This document shows positions 1 to 8,750 of a DNA stretch of 62,737 nt, piece after piece; the stretch's first letter is position 1, and every line of letters starts with the position of its first letter. The stretch covers positions 3,501-66,237 of the forward strand of contig NZ_JAAHHT010000033.1 of assembly GCF_010672085.1 (NCBI RefSeq), in the 5' to 3' direction. The DNA is from Okeania sp. SIO3I5. GTDB lineage: Bacteria; Cyanobacteriota; Cyanobacteriia; Cyanobacteriales; Microcoleaceae. The notes below the pieces were generated by a model. It was not told the DNA's origin and did not search any database. It saw only the letters and a program-made list of their open reading frames with translations. The position numbers were made by a program, and so were the translations under genes.

Positions 1-127
1 ATGAACTGAAAACACGGAATTCAAAATTCAAAGTTCAAAATTTAAAAGTCAGATTTGATGAACTGAAAACACGGAATTCAAAATTCAAAGTTCAAAATTT
101 AAAAGTCAGATTTGATGAACTGAAAAC
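1..127. repeat. 57-bp direct duplication at window start
   Basis: A 57-bp unit beginning atgaactgaaaacacgg occurs at 1-57 and 58-114, followed by a 13-base partial third copy. It includes the attcaaaattcaaa-type filler seen in many other spacers here. No coding signal. Confidence 0.9.
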
Positions 128-134
128 TTTGATG

Positions 135-345
135 CGCTCAGTAATTTCAAGCAATTATTTCACATTATAAGTTTGAAACTATAGCAATCAGTTGTGATTT
201 GTGAGAATTTGTAATATTTTATCGTAGGGGTTTGGTCTCCAAACCCAAGCTAAGATGGGGTTATAAGACCAAAACCCTACAGTTTTTTCTCACATCTCAT
301 TCCTGATTGCTATATTTGTGAAATCTTTAAAGTGAATTGGTATTA
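135..345. repeat. Interspersed repeat interrupted by a nested palindromic element
   Basis: The outer sequence (aattatttcac, tttgaaact, aaagtgaattggtatt) recurs intact at 35979-36054 and 48500-48578, and inverted near 27519-27590. Here it is split by an insert at about 180-314 that starts atagcaatca and ends tgattgctata, so the insert has inverted termini. Inside the insert are arms of the common ggtttgg/ccaaacc palindrome. This reads as one small element inserted into another. Confidence 0.7.
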
Positions 346-380
346 GTTAGAAAAGTTTTCATATTCAAAGGTAAAAACTC

Positions 381-896
381 ATTCGTAGGGAAGGGGTTTG
401 GAGACCAAACCCCTACGCAGCTTGAATTGTAACTATTGTACTAGATTTGCTCTAATTCCTAATCAAGGAAAAACTGACAAAAATTAATCCTTAAACAAGA
501 TTTAGAAACATTCGTCGGGAAGGGGTTTAGAGGCCAAACCCCTACGCAGCTTAAATTGTACCGATAGTAACAGATTTTATCTAATTCCTGATCAAGGAAA
601 AACTGACAAAAATTAATCCTTAAACAAGATTTAGAAACATTCGTCGGGAAGGGGTTTGGAGACCAAACCCTTACGCAGCTTAAATTGTACCGATAGCAAC
701 AGATTTTATCTAATTCCTGATCAAGGAAAAACTGACAAAAATTAATCCTTAAACAAGATTTAGAAACATTCGTCGGGAAGGGGTTTAGAGACCAAACCCC
801 TACGCAGCTTGAATTGTACCGATAGTAACAGATTTTATCTAATTCCTGATCAAGGAAAAACTGACAAAAATTAATCCTTAAACAAAATTCTGTCCA
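381..896. repeat. 129-bp tandem repeat, four copies
   Basis: Copies start at attcgt at 381, 510, 639 and 768, an exact 129-bp spacing, with few differences. Each contains a ggggtttggagaccaaaccc palindrome and the phrase ctgatcaaggaaaaactgac. The last copy runs into the 3' end of the nuclease gene, whose stop codon (878-880) lies inside the repeat. Confidence 0.92.
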
Positions 897-2152
897 GAGT
901 TTACTGAGTCATAACTGTTAAAGGAAGCACTCTGCCAAGTAAAGTCATTGTAGGAGTCACCAGTACCAACTAACTGTAAGGAATAACCTACAGGAGTAGA
1001 AGAAGTTTCCGATACACCAATATTAGTGCTAGTTAAACCAGCAGCAGTACCATTGGCAGCAGTCAGTGTACCTTCATAACTGAGGAACTGAACCACATTA
1101 TCATTATTATCAATTAGCGCAACACCATCAGGTGCGCCGTTTTGAATACCAGAAATACCAAAAAAGTCTGTACCGAAACCATTATCTTGATTAGGCAAAG
1201 TTCCTGATAGGTTAACAGTTCCGTAGAGTCCGCTACCATTACCGTTGTAAAACTCTAGACTCCAACCATTGAGGTTAGTACCCGCAGTTCCAGCGATTTC
1301 AATTCCTTCACCAGTATCGCTACCAGAGTTGTCATAATGAATCTCGTTGATAAAGATATTAGTATTGGAGCCAGAACCACCACTAGAACCTCCATTAGAA
1401 GCACCAACGGTAGTATTGACTTCAGCTTCTAGGGCATTTTCGATAGTATTTGGCAGCGCAGAGAAGAAATCGTATCCAGTAGCAAATTCAATATCATTTA
1501 CGGATACTACCCAATCTTCCCAGTCTGTACCAGATACGGACTGAGAGTTAGGAATATCAATACTGATAATGGTATCATCTAAACCTACTTGAGAAGGGCT
1601 TTCTCCTTCGTCAACAATTAGTGCTGTCTTCCAGGTACTGCTAGGAACGAGGATATCGTTATTGGGACCGATGAATGTCTCGAATCCATTGGAACCAGTA
1701 CCACCTTGGCCACGACCACCAGCATATATGTATATATCTTTGCCATCCATTTGAGTGCGGAGGAACTGCTCAAAATCACCCCAAACACCACGGTTATTAT
1801 TGGGTGCTTGAGGCATCATGTTGCTCATAAAAAAGGTGCTGGAGTTATCAGCAACTGTTGCTGTTCTGTCAGCGGAAGGTGTAATGTGTCCTCGATCAAA
1901 CCCGGAGCCACGATAATCATTTTGGGTTACTGGGGAGAAAGAAGTTGGTAACTGATTATCAGGACGAAAATCATTTTGACGGGATGCACTTCCTCTCCAG
2001 GAATCGTTTAATTGCCAACCTACCCAGTTCGCAATCCTGGTATTGTCATTGTAGGACATGGCGTACTGATCGCGGACAAGGAGATAATTATCGGACACAT
2101 TAGAATTTGTAATTGCGCCGGAAGGATTACCAAAAGTTAGATGCACACTCAT
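878..2152 (-). CDS. DNA/RNA non-specific endonuclease (NUC family) with C-terminal lamin-tail-like domain
   Basis: 424 residues. The N-terminal half is a NucA/Serratia-type ββα-metal nuclease: the catalytic DRGH motif is at residues 86-89 (H89), followed by SNMMPQAPNNNRGVW, where N120 fits the Mg-ligand asparagine. The family cleaves single- and double-stranded DNA and RNA. A Gly/Ser-rich linker (about 250-265) leads to a β-rich domain (about 267-424) starting IFINEIHYDN, which resembles lamin-tail domains of secreted nucleases. I see no N-terminal signal peptide, although the family is usually exported; export may use another route, or the true N-terminus may be lost. The stop codon lies in the adjacent 129-bp tandem repeat, so the last residues may be repeat-derived. 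The gene stands alone. Confidence 0.85.
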   Translation of the reverse strand: MSVHLTFGNPSGAITNSNVSDNYLLVRDQYAMSYNDNTRIANWVGWQLNDSWRGSASRQNDFRPDNQLPTSFSPVTQNDYRGSGFDRGHITPSADRTATVADNSSTFFMSNMMPQAPNNNRGVWGDFEQFLRTQMDGKDIYIYAGGRGQGGTGSNGFETFIGPNNDILVPSSTWKTALIVDEGESPSQVGLDDTIISIDIPNSQSVSGTDWEDWVVSVNDIEFATGYDFFSALPNTIENALEAEVNTTVGASNGGSSGGSGSNTNIFINEIHYDNSGSDTGEGIEIAGTAGTNLNGWSLEFYNGNGSGLYGTVNLSGTLPNQDNGFGTDFFGISGIQNGAPDGVALIDNNDNVVQFLSYEGTLTAANGTAAGLTSTNIGVSETSSTPVGYSLQLVGTGDSYNDFTWQSASFNSYDSVNSGQNFV

Positions 2153-2236
2153 TGTTTTTTAAGAGTTATTCTGAGAAGTTAATTGTTCATGTGTATCTTA
2201 CACCTGAAGTTCTACGGAGTAGATTAGAGTTTCTGG

Positions 2237-2475
2237 AGATTTATCTAAGTATTTACTGAAAAAGCGATCGCTAACTAGGTGAAATTTTGTGGAGGTTTAT
2301 CTAAGAATTTACTGAGAATAGCGCTCGCTTTCGTAGGTGAAATTTTGTGGAGATTTATCTAAGAATTTACTGAGAAAAAGCGATCGCTTTCGTAGGTGAA
2401 ACTTTGTGGAGATTTATCTAAGAATTTACTGAGAATAGCGCTCGCTTTCGTAGGTGAAATTTTGTGGAAATTTAT
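2237..2475. repeat. 58-bp tandem repeat, four copies, upstream of the nuclease
   Basis: The unit carries gtgaaattttgtgga and aatttactgaga, with spacings of 58-59 bp. Two copies contain a HIP1 site (gcgatcgc); the others have tagcgctcgc at the same place. It begins about 85 bp upstream of the nuclease start, so it may affect its promoter region. Confidence 0.85.
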
Positions 2476-2504
2476 CTACAGTGGTTTTCATTTGGTTGAA
2501 GCAC

Positions 2505-2557
2505 TGTAGGGGCGATTTCCTAAGGTCATGCTCCGCAAACGCGAATCGCCCCTACAA
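2505..2557. repeat. Imperfect palindrome with a 'ctccgcaaacgcg' core
   Basis: The arms gtaggggcgattt and aatcgcccctac enclose a centre with tgctccgcaaacgcg. The same core recurs at about 18529, 22536 and 61300 in this window, so this is one member of a GC-rich palindromic family in otherwise AT-rich spacers. Confidence 0.65.
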
Positions 2558-2734
2558 GATTTCGCTTATGGCGATTACGAGCTTTTTAGAGATTCAGCTT
2601 TTTTTATGTCTGGTATAAGATTAGTGTTAGTTGCTAGTCTCATAGCGATCGCTCTACCGAATGTGATACTAGCGACAACCCTCAAATTTGATTTAGAGTT
2701 TGCTACACTCGTACATCCGTTTATCCGTGGCCAA

Positions 2735-3214
2735 ATCCGTGTCTAGCTGAGGATGTTCCCCAGATAATTTTTGTTCAAAAATATCGAGTGCTTTTTTAAG
2801 GAGCGACTTTTCAGTTATCAGTTATCAGTTATCAGTTATCAGTTTCCATCATCCGTGTATCCGTGGCAAAATCCCTGTCTAGCTTTTGTCATCATCGGTG
2901 TATCCGCGACCAAATCCTAGTCTAGCTGAGGATGTTCCCCAGATAATTTTTGCTCAAAAATATCGAGAATATCGAGTGCTTTTTTAAGGAGCGACTTTTC
3001 AGTTATCAGTTTCCATCATCGGTGTATCCGTGGCAAAATCCCTGTCTAGCTTTTGTCATCATCGGTGTATTCGCGACCAAATCAGTGTCTAGCTGAGGAT
3101 GTTCCCCAGATAATTTTTGTTCAAAAATATCGAGTGCTTTTTTAAGGAGCGACTTTTCAGTTATCAGTTTCCATCATCCGTGTATCCGTGGCAAAATCCG
3201 TGTCTAGCTCCTGT
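2735..3214 (-). pseudogene. Three decayed copies of the 3' end of the TPR gene
   Basis: Around 2750-2805, 2925-2990 and 3095-3150 the minus strand reads KKALDIFEQKLSGEHPQ with minor changes. This matches the C-terminus of the neighbouring TPR protein (YKKALDIYEQKLGQEHPN). The copies are separated by phrases such as catcggtgtatccgtgg and tcagttatcag heptamers. None has a start or a long frame. They look like tandem duplications of the gene tail that then decayed, leaving about 0.5 kb of relics directly downstream of the functional tail. Confidence 0.75.
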
Positions 3215-5524
3215 CTAGCTCTGTTGTTGTTGCCGACAACGTTCGAGATTTTCTCGCACCTTAATAGTGTTAGGATGTTCCTGACCTAATTTTTGTTCAT
3301 AAATATCCAGTGCTTTTTTGTACAAAGGTTCTGCTGCTTCGTATTTCCCTTGAGAATCATATAAATTTGCTAGGTTGTTGAGACTCGTAGCAAGAGAGGG
3401 ATGATTTTCCGGTAGGGCGATTTTGTCGATTTCAATAGCTTGCAGCAACAAAGGTTCTGCTGCTTCGTATTTCCCTTGAGAATCATATAAATTTGCTAGG
3501 TTGTTGAGGTGGGTGGCAAGCTGTGGATGATTTTCCGGTAGGGCGATTTTGTCGATTTCAATAGCTTGCAGGAACAAAGGTTCTGCTGCTTCGTATTTCC
3601 CTTGAGAATAATATAAATTTGCTAGGTTGTTGAGACTCGTAGCAAGGGAGGGATGATTTTCCGGTAGGGCAATTTTCTTGATTTCAATAGCTTGCAGCAA
3701 CAAAGGTTCTGCTGCTTCGTATTTCCCTTGAGAATCATATAAATTTGCTAGGTTGTTGAGACTCGTAGCAAGGGAGGGATGATTTTCCGGTAGGGCGATT
3801 TTGTCGATTTCAATAGCTTGCAGGAACAAAGGTTCTGCTGCTTCGTATTTCCCTTGAGAACGATATAAATTTGCTAGGTTGTTGAGGTGGGTGGCAAGGG
3901 AGGGATGATTTTCCGGTAGGGCGATTTTGTCGATTTCAATAGCTTGCAGGAACAAAGATTCTTCTGCTTCGTATTTCCCAAGATATTCATATAATCCTGC
4001 TAAGTTGTTGAGGTGGGTGGCAAGCTGTGGATGATTTTCCGGTAGGGCGATTTTGACGATTTCAATAGCTTGCAGGTACAAAGGTTCTGCTGCTTCGTAT
4101 TTCCCAAGAGATTCATATAATCCTGCTAGGTTATTGAGGTGGGTGGCAAGGGAGGGATGATTTTCCGGTAGGGCGATTTTGTCAATTTCAATAGCTTGCA
4201 GGTACAAAGGTTCTGCTGCTTCGTATTTCCCTTGAGAACGATATAAATTTGCTAGGTTGTTGTAGACTTCTGCAACATCAGAGTTATCTTTATCCAGCCG
4301 TCTTTCTGCTATTTCTTTACCCTTCTCTAACCAAGGTTGTGCCTGTGGATAAAATCCTTGCTCTCTACAGAACGAACCTAACCCAATAAAAGGAACAATC
4401 AAATCATCATCACTCAAATACTCAGTCAAATTTTCTGCCACTTCCTCAATATGGAGAATATCAACCTCAACTTCCCGAACCTGCTCCTGTGTAATGTCAT
4501 GGGGAATTTTTCTCGCCGCCTTCACCATCGCCACAACAAAACCACGTTTCAACTCATCCGCTCCCGAATATTCTCTCAACTTCATCTGCAAAAATTCCCG
4601 CACCAAAGGATGCAAACTATAAATCCCAGACTCAACACCCTTCAACAAATGCAGATTTTCCAAATCCCCAATAGCAATTTCCCAAACCTCCAACTCCTCA
4701 TCATCTTCCATCCCATCCAATGACAAACGAAAAGGAGCTAAAGCAAACAAACCCAACCGCAAACCTATTTCTTGAGTCTTTTCATCCAACTTATCCCAAC
4801 TCAAAGCGATCGCCTCTGCCACACCATGAGGATAATTAATCAACTCATTAGCTGACATCGCCCGATGTTCCAGACTTTTTCCCTGTAAACGCTGGAGCAT
4901 TTTTGTCAAAGCCAAATTATCCCTATTCAAAGATTCCCAATACTCATCCAAATACCGCCCTACCAATTCGATCGCTAGAGGCAAATAACCCAAGCATTTC
5001 AAAAGTTCCCTTACTTTCCAAGGTTCCTGCAAAAGTCTATCTCTACCAATAATTGACCTTAACAACTCCATCGCTGTCAAAGGTTTCAACACATCCAGAC
5101 GCAACTCCCGAAATGCCTTCCCAAAACTTTTACGAGTCGTTAGCAATACCCGAAACCTGGAGTCTGGAGGCAAAAAAGGCTTAACCTGATTTTCGTAGTC
5201 AGTCACATCATTATAAATAAGTAACGCCTCCCCCTCAGACCAATTTTGCCAACAGTAGCGCAACCTCCCCTCTAAATCTTCCTCCTCCGGTAGAATAAGT
5301 CCGAGATTATTCTGAGCAAACCTGAGAATCTGAATACCCACATTCTCGGCAGGTACTTCCAACCAACAGATACCACCAGGGTAAGCAGACTTATGAGCAT
5401 GAGCGTATCGACGGGAAAGTTCCGTTTTACCCACACCCCCCATTCCCGAAACAGAAGCAACAGCAACCCGTTGATTATTTTTCAGCAAGTCGTCGAGTTC
5501 GGCAAGTTCCCTTTCCCTACCCAC
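3215..5524 (-). CDS. NB-ARC/STAND NTPase with eight TPR repeats (C-terminal part of a split gene)
   Basis: 769 residues read from a GTG. An NB-ARC-type P-loop (SGMGGVGKTE) sits near residue 27, followed by STAND-type helices. About eight nearly identical 42-residue TPR units (NNLANLYxSQGKYEAAEP) fill roughly residues 420-750. Such proteins act as ligand-sensing signalling switches. The start is doubtful: VGRE is normally preceded by phenylalanine inside the domain (FVGRE), and the frame is open upstream with no ATG all the way to the TGA at 5630-5632, which ends the 158-codon frame upstream. I think the GTG is an internal valine codon and that 3215-6106 was one gene of about 963 codons. The 126-bp DNA repeats suggest recent TPR expansion by unequal crossing-over. 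Function if expressed as two parts: unknown. Confidence 0.8.
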   Translation of the reverse strand: MGRERELAELDDLLKNNQRVAVASVSGMGGVGKTELSRRYAHAHKSAYPGGICWLEVPAENVGIQILRFAQNNLGLILPEEEDLEGRLRYCWQNWSEGEALLIYNDVTDYENQVKPFLPPDSRFRVLLTTRKSFGKAFRELRLDVLKPLTAMELLRSIIGRDRLLQEPWKVRELLKCLGYLPLAIELVGRYLDEYWESLNRDNLALTKMLQRLQGKSLEHRAMSANELINYPHGVAEAIALSWDKLDEKTQEIGLRLGLFALAPFRLSLDGMEDDEELEVWEIAIGDLENLHLLKGVESGIYSLHPLVREFLQMKLREYSGADELKRGFVVAMVKAARKIPHDITQEQVREVEVDILHIEEVAENLTEYLSDDDLIVPFIGLGSFCREQGFYPQAQPWLEKGKEIAERRLDKDNSDVAEVYNNLANLYRSQGKYEAAEPLYLQAIEIDKIALPENHPSLATHLNNLAGLYESLGKYEAAEPLYLQAIEIVKIALPENHPQLATHLNNLAGLYEYLGKYEAEESLFLQAIEIDKIALPENHPSLATHLNNLANLYRSQGKYEAAEPLFLQAIEIDKIALPENHPSLATSLNNLANLYDSQGKYEAAEPLLLQAIEIKKIALPENHPSLATSLNNLANLYYSQGKYEAAEPLFLQAIEIDKIALPENHPQLATHLNNLANLYDSQGKYEAAEPLLLQAIEIDKIALPENHPSLATSLNNLANLYDSQGKYEAAEPLYKKALDIYEQKLGQEHPNTIKVRENLERCRQQQQS

Positions 5525-5629
5525 AAAAATTTTATTGTCTAACCATTCCTCCCCAGGAATATTGTATTTTTGCTTAGGATGTTGAGATTGGGTACTTTTC
5601 TTTGTCGGTGCCCCTCCCGACGACTCCAG

Positions 5630-6106
5630 TCAAAAAGTAACGTCACCCTCAAATGTAGGATTCTGAATAACTACATTATTTTCTTTAAGATCCCTATTTA
5701 TAGAACTCTCGGTAATAGTGCTTCCCTGAAACAAAGCATTAATATTCTCAGCAGTTACCCCTCCTTGAGACTTCATTTCTTGCAACTTCGCCTGAAGATT
5801 TTTCACATATTCTGAATGTTCCTCCCTAGCAACCTCAACCACATCAATAATATCTTGGTTAAGTTCCGGATTTTGATTAGCAACTGCCTCCATTTCCCGT
5901 ATCGCTTGCTCAAAATCTTCAGGAAAAGGATTTTCAAGTGCCGGTTTCAAAGCACCGAAAGTATCCGCAGGCATTCCTTTGATTCGTTGCCATAGTTTAC
6001 CCAATTGTTCCGTAGTCTTTTCACCTAAACCTTCCCCTGTCTTTTCCATATATTTAGTTAAAAAATGGTAGGCGATCGCTGCAAAAGTTAATTCTATAGG
6101 TTCCAT
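5630..6106 (-). CDS. N-terminal helical domain of the same STAND protein, ended by an in-frame TGA
   Basis: 158 codons beginning MEPIELTFAAIAYHF. Predicted mostly helical and charged (LQAKLQEMKSQ), ending in a short β-like tail (NPTFEGDVTF), as in the adaptor or effector-associated regions in front of cyanobacterial NB-ARC proteins. The TGA at 5630-5632 is in the same frame as the NB-ARC part. The 35 sense codons after it read as a normal linker (for example YNIPGEEWLDNKIF) leading straight to VGRE. So the two frames are best explained as one gene with a nonsense mutation; a sequencing error or read-through is also possible. As a free protein its role is unknown. Confidence 0.7.
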   Translation of the reverse strand: MEPIELTFAAIAYHFLTKYMEKTGEGLGEKTTEQLGKLWQRIKGMPADTFGALKPALENPFPEDFEQAIREMEAVANQNPELNQDIIDVVEVAREEHSEYVKNLQAKLQEMKSQGGVTAENINALFQGSTITESSINRDLKENNVVIQNPTFEGDVTF

Positions 6107-6169
6107 TTTAATCGGTTATTAATTATTAGTTTTTATGGTAATCGTAAATTAGGTTGTAATATTTTATCG

Positions 6170-6439
6170 TTTGGGTTTGGAGACCAAACCCCTACAGTTA
6201 TTTTTCACAAATCATTTAATTCTGCTACATTTTTAAGGTTTCTAGCTTGGTTGGGATGATTTTGGGTTTGGAGACCAAACCCCTACAGTTTTTGTCACAA
6301 ATCATTTAATCCTGCTACATTTTTAAGGTTTCTAGCTTGGTTGGGATGATTTTGGGTTTGGAGACCAAACCCCTACAGTTTTTGTCACAAATCATTTAAT
6401 CCTGTTACCTTTTTAAGATTTCTAGCTTGGTTAGGATGA
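6170..6439. repeat. 90-bp tandem repeat, three copies, with ccaaaccc palindrome
   Basis: The unit contains gggtttggagaccaaacccc, then acaaatcatttaat and ctagcttggttgggatgat; copies are about 90 bp apart, near 6170, 6260 and 6350. It lies just upstream of the split STAND gene. Except for the repeats here, at 6755-6847 and at 6951-7149, the spacer 6107-7185 shows nothing I can name. Confidence 0.85.
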
Positions 6440-6754
6440 TTTTTTAGCCGGGCAATTTTGACTATTTCGATCGCCCGAAATAAATTAAGCATTTCTATTT
6501 TGCTTTCTTATAGTTTTTCTCCGCCAAATACCTATTTGTCTACTAAAAATACAAAGGGTAGCGCCTACCCAACAAATTTCTAAAAAAGACATAAATGCGT
6601 GATATTTCATTTTTGATTCTGGTTAAATAAATAAGTTTATTAGGGTACGTTAGATGGCTAAAATTTAGAATGTTAAAAGTATCTAGCAATCTGTCGAAAT
6701 GTACCATTTTAGAGATTTCAATCCACTACTTAGTATAACACATTGAAAATTAAC

Positions 6755-6847
6755 ATCAGGACTTACGCAAAATAATGTAATTCTGTCATTGCGAGCGAAG
6801 CGAAGCAATCTCCGCCCAAAACTCGTTTCTAATGCGTAAGTCCTGAT
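6755..6847. repeat. R1 palindromic element (aggacttacgca termini)
   Basis: It starts atcaggacttacgca and ends tgcgtaagtcctgat, a perfect 15-base inverted terminal match. The interior contains cattgcgagcgaagcg and an aatctcc segment. One of ten copies of this family in the window. Confidence 0.85.
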
Positions 6848-6950
6848 TTACTTGCGCAAAGAAACCTGGTTTTTATGAGTTTACAAACAACTTCTTATAA
6901 ATGGTGCGTTAATGAAATGTAACGCACCCTAATAGATTGTTTCATCTTAA

Positions 6951-7149
6951 ATGGTGCAATAGGAAACTCTCTAGAGATTGCTTCACTGTCGTTCGCAATG
7001 ACAAATAATCATGCACTATTTTAGGTGAAACAGTCGACTAATGGACAGACACAGCTAAAATGGTGCAATAGGAAACTCTCTAGAGATTGCTTCACTGTCG
7101 TTCGCAATGACAAATAATCATGCGCTATTTTAGGTGAAACGGTCCACTA
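6951..7149. repeat. 109-bp direct repeat, two copies
   Basis: The phrase atggtgcaataggaaactc starts at 6951 and again at 7060. Both copies continue through gagattgcttcactgtcg to gaaac-g-tc. Non-coding; located just downstream of the moeA stop. Confidence 0.85.
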
Positions 7150-7185
7150 CATTTACGATTACTTTTGAATTTTGAATTTGGAATT

Positions 7186-8430
7186 TTAACTTGTAAAACT
7201 GATTTTCAAGACTTGCACTAACTCACCCGCAGGAATCAAAGTTTCATTAATAGGTACAACAGCTAAACCTGTCGTTCCTGCCAAGTTAATTAAATTCCCC
7301 GAACTGTGACTACCACCCGCAAGTTTAAATTCATAACCATCATTCCCTAAATTTAACTTACCCCAGAGATAGGTTTCTCGTTTACCATTAGAATGTAAAT
7401 CTTGAAGCGATCGCGCCATCAAAAATTCCGGTCCCCATTCTGCTTCGTTAACTCCAGCTAACTTTTTCAGAGCAGGTTGCACAAACCGCCAAAAACTGAC
7501 TAAAGCTGAAACAGGATTTCCCGGTAAACCAAAATATAAACATTGAGCATCAGAAAATTGTGCCACCGTTAAAGGTTTTCCTGGTTTAACCGCCACAAAA
7601 TGAATATGAATTTCTGCTCCTAATGCTGTCAGAATTTCCTCAATATAATCATAATCTCCCACTGAGACTCCACCAGTAGAAAGCAAAAAATCTGTGTTGA
7701 CAATAGCTTCAGCAATAGTCTGTTGCAAAATTTCCCGTTCATCTGGCAAGATACCAAATCGTATTACTTCCGCACCCATTTCCTCCAGTGTCACAGCTAA
7801 AGCATATTGATTTGAATCTACTAACTGACCAACTTGTAGAGGTTGCTCTGGCGTCACCAACTCATTACCCGTAGAAATAATTCCCACCTTCGGGCGCCGA
7901 TATACATTGATTTGAGGACATTGGAGTGCTGCTAAAACAGCTATTTCAGGAGCGCCCAAGTAAATTCCAGGGTTGAGTACAGGAGTACCTGCTTGGTAAA
8001 AGGAGCCACGATATCGCACAAATTCTTGGGGTTGGGGAGTTTCTAGGATAACTACGCGATCGTCTTCCCGTTTAGTCACTTCTTGCATAACAACAGTATC
8101 TGCTCCCTGAGGCATACAAGCGCCTGTAAAAATACGAGCTGTTTGCCCCGACTCAATTTGCTTTTGAGGTTGATACCCTGCAGGAATTTCTTCTACAATT
8201 TCCAAAGATATAGGATTTTCTGGATTACAGTCTTTGACATCTGCAAATTTTACCGCATAGCCATCCATTGCTGAATTATCCCAGTGAGGAAAATCAAGTT
8301 TACTGGTGACTGGGTTTGCTAATATCCGCCCCGATGCGGTTAATAAGTCTATTGTCTCGACATCCCTCTCAGAGTCTAAGGGTTGTACTAGGTTCAAAAT
8401 GATTGACTCTGCTTGGTTGACTTGTAGCAT
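7186..8430 (-). CDS. moeA: Molybdopterin molybdenumtransferase MoeA
   Basis: 414 residues, the usual family length. MoeA inserts molybdate into adenylylated molybdopterin, the last step of molybdenum cofactor synthesis in the cytosol; in cyanobacteria the cofactor serves nitrate reductase. Visible family features: DNSAMDGYAVKF near residue 53, the central MoCF-type domain with STGGVSVGDYDYIEE, and PGKPLTV followed by FGLPGNPVSALVSF. The ATG start gives a full-length N-terminal domain. It is the third minus-strand biosynthetic gene after cobH and cobI, but the roughly 320-bp repeat-filled gap to cobI makes co-transcription uncertain. Confidence 0.95.
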   Translation of the reverse strand: MLQVNQAESIILNLVQPLDSERDVETIDLLTASGRILANPVTSKLDFPHWDNSAMDGYAVKFADVKDCNPENPISLEIVEEIPAGYQPQKQIESGQTARIFTGACMPQGADTVVMQEVTKREDDRVVILETPQPQEFVRYRGSFYQAGTPVLNPGIYLGAPEIAVLAALQCPQINVYRRPKVGIISTGNELVTPEQPLQVGQLVDSNQYALAVTLEEMGAEVIRFGILPDEREILQQTIAEAIVNTDFLLSTGGVSVGDYDYIEEILTALGAEIHIHFVAVKPGKPLTVAQFSDAQCLYFGLPGNPVSALVSFWRFVQPALKKLAGVNEAEWGPEFLMARSLQDLHSNGKRETYLWGKLNLGNDGYEFKLAGGSHSSGNLINLAGTTGLAVVPINETLIPAGELVQVLKISFTS

Positions 8431-8464
8431 TTTTAATCTACTAGGATTTTGGTTTTTTCTGATT

Positions 8465-8662
8465 ATCAGGACTTACGCAGGCGAACCCAGAAACCGGGTT
8501 TTTTCGTCAATATTTATTGTTAAAAACAATGATTTATCCTAAAAACCCGGTTTCTTTGCGTAATACGCAGGCGAACCCAGAAACCGGGTTTTTTCTTCAA
8601 TATTTATTGTTAAAAACAAGGATTTATCCTAAAAACCCGGTTTCTTTGCGTAAGTCCTGATT
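8465..8662. repeat. R1 palindromic element, doubled interior
   Basis: The termini atcaggacttacgca and gcgtaagtcctgat enclose two tandem copies of a hairpin with arms aaaccgggtttttt and aaaaacccggttt. At the joint the text is gcgtaatacgcagg, so the doubling removed the inner ends of the termini. It occupies most of the moeA-cobI spacer; the rest is an 8715-8748 tctgcct heptamer run. Confidence 0.85.
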
Positions 8663-8750
8663 ATACCAAATCCGGTTATGAAAAGCTAGTTTTTCCAAAT
8701 CTTTCTAACCCCTCTACCTTCTGCCTTCTGCCTTCTGCCTTCTGCCTTCC

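Noticed and set aside
381-896. Tandem repeats considered as a CRISPR array
   Set aside because: Units are 129 bp and contiguous with no unique spacers; no cas genes in the window. The same holds for the other tandem arrays.
2528-2746. 72-codon plus-strand frame whose end (NVILATTLKFDLEFATL) faintly recalls a PIN-domain toxin
   Set aside because: The first third is palindromic repeat sequence and the similarity is too short; at best a relic.
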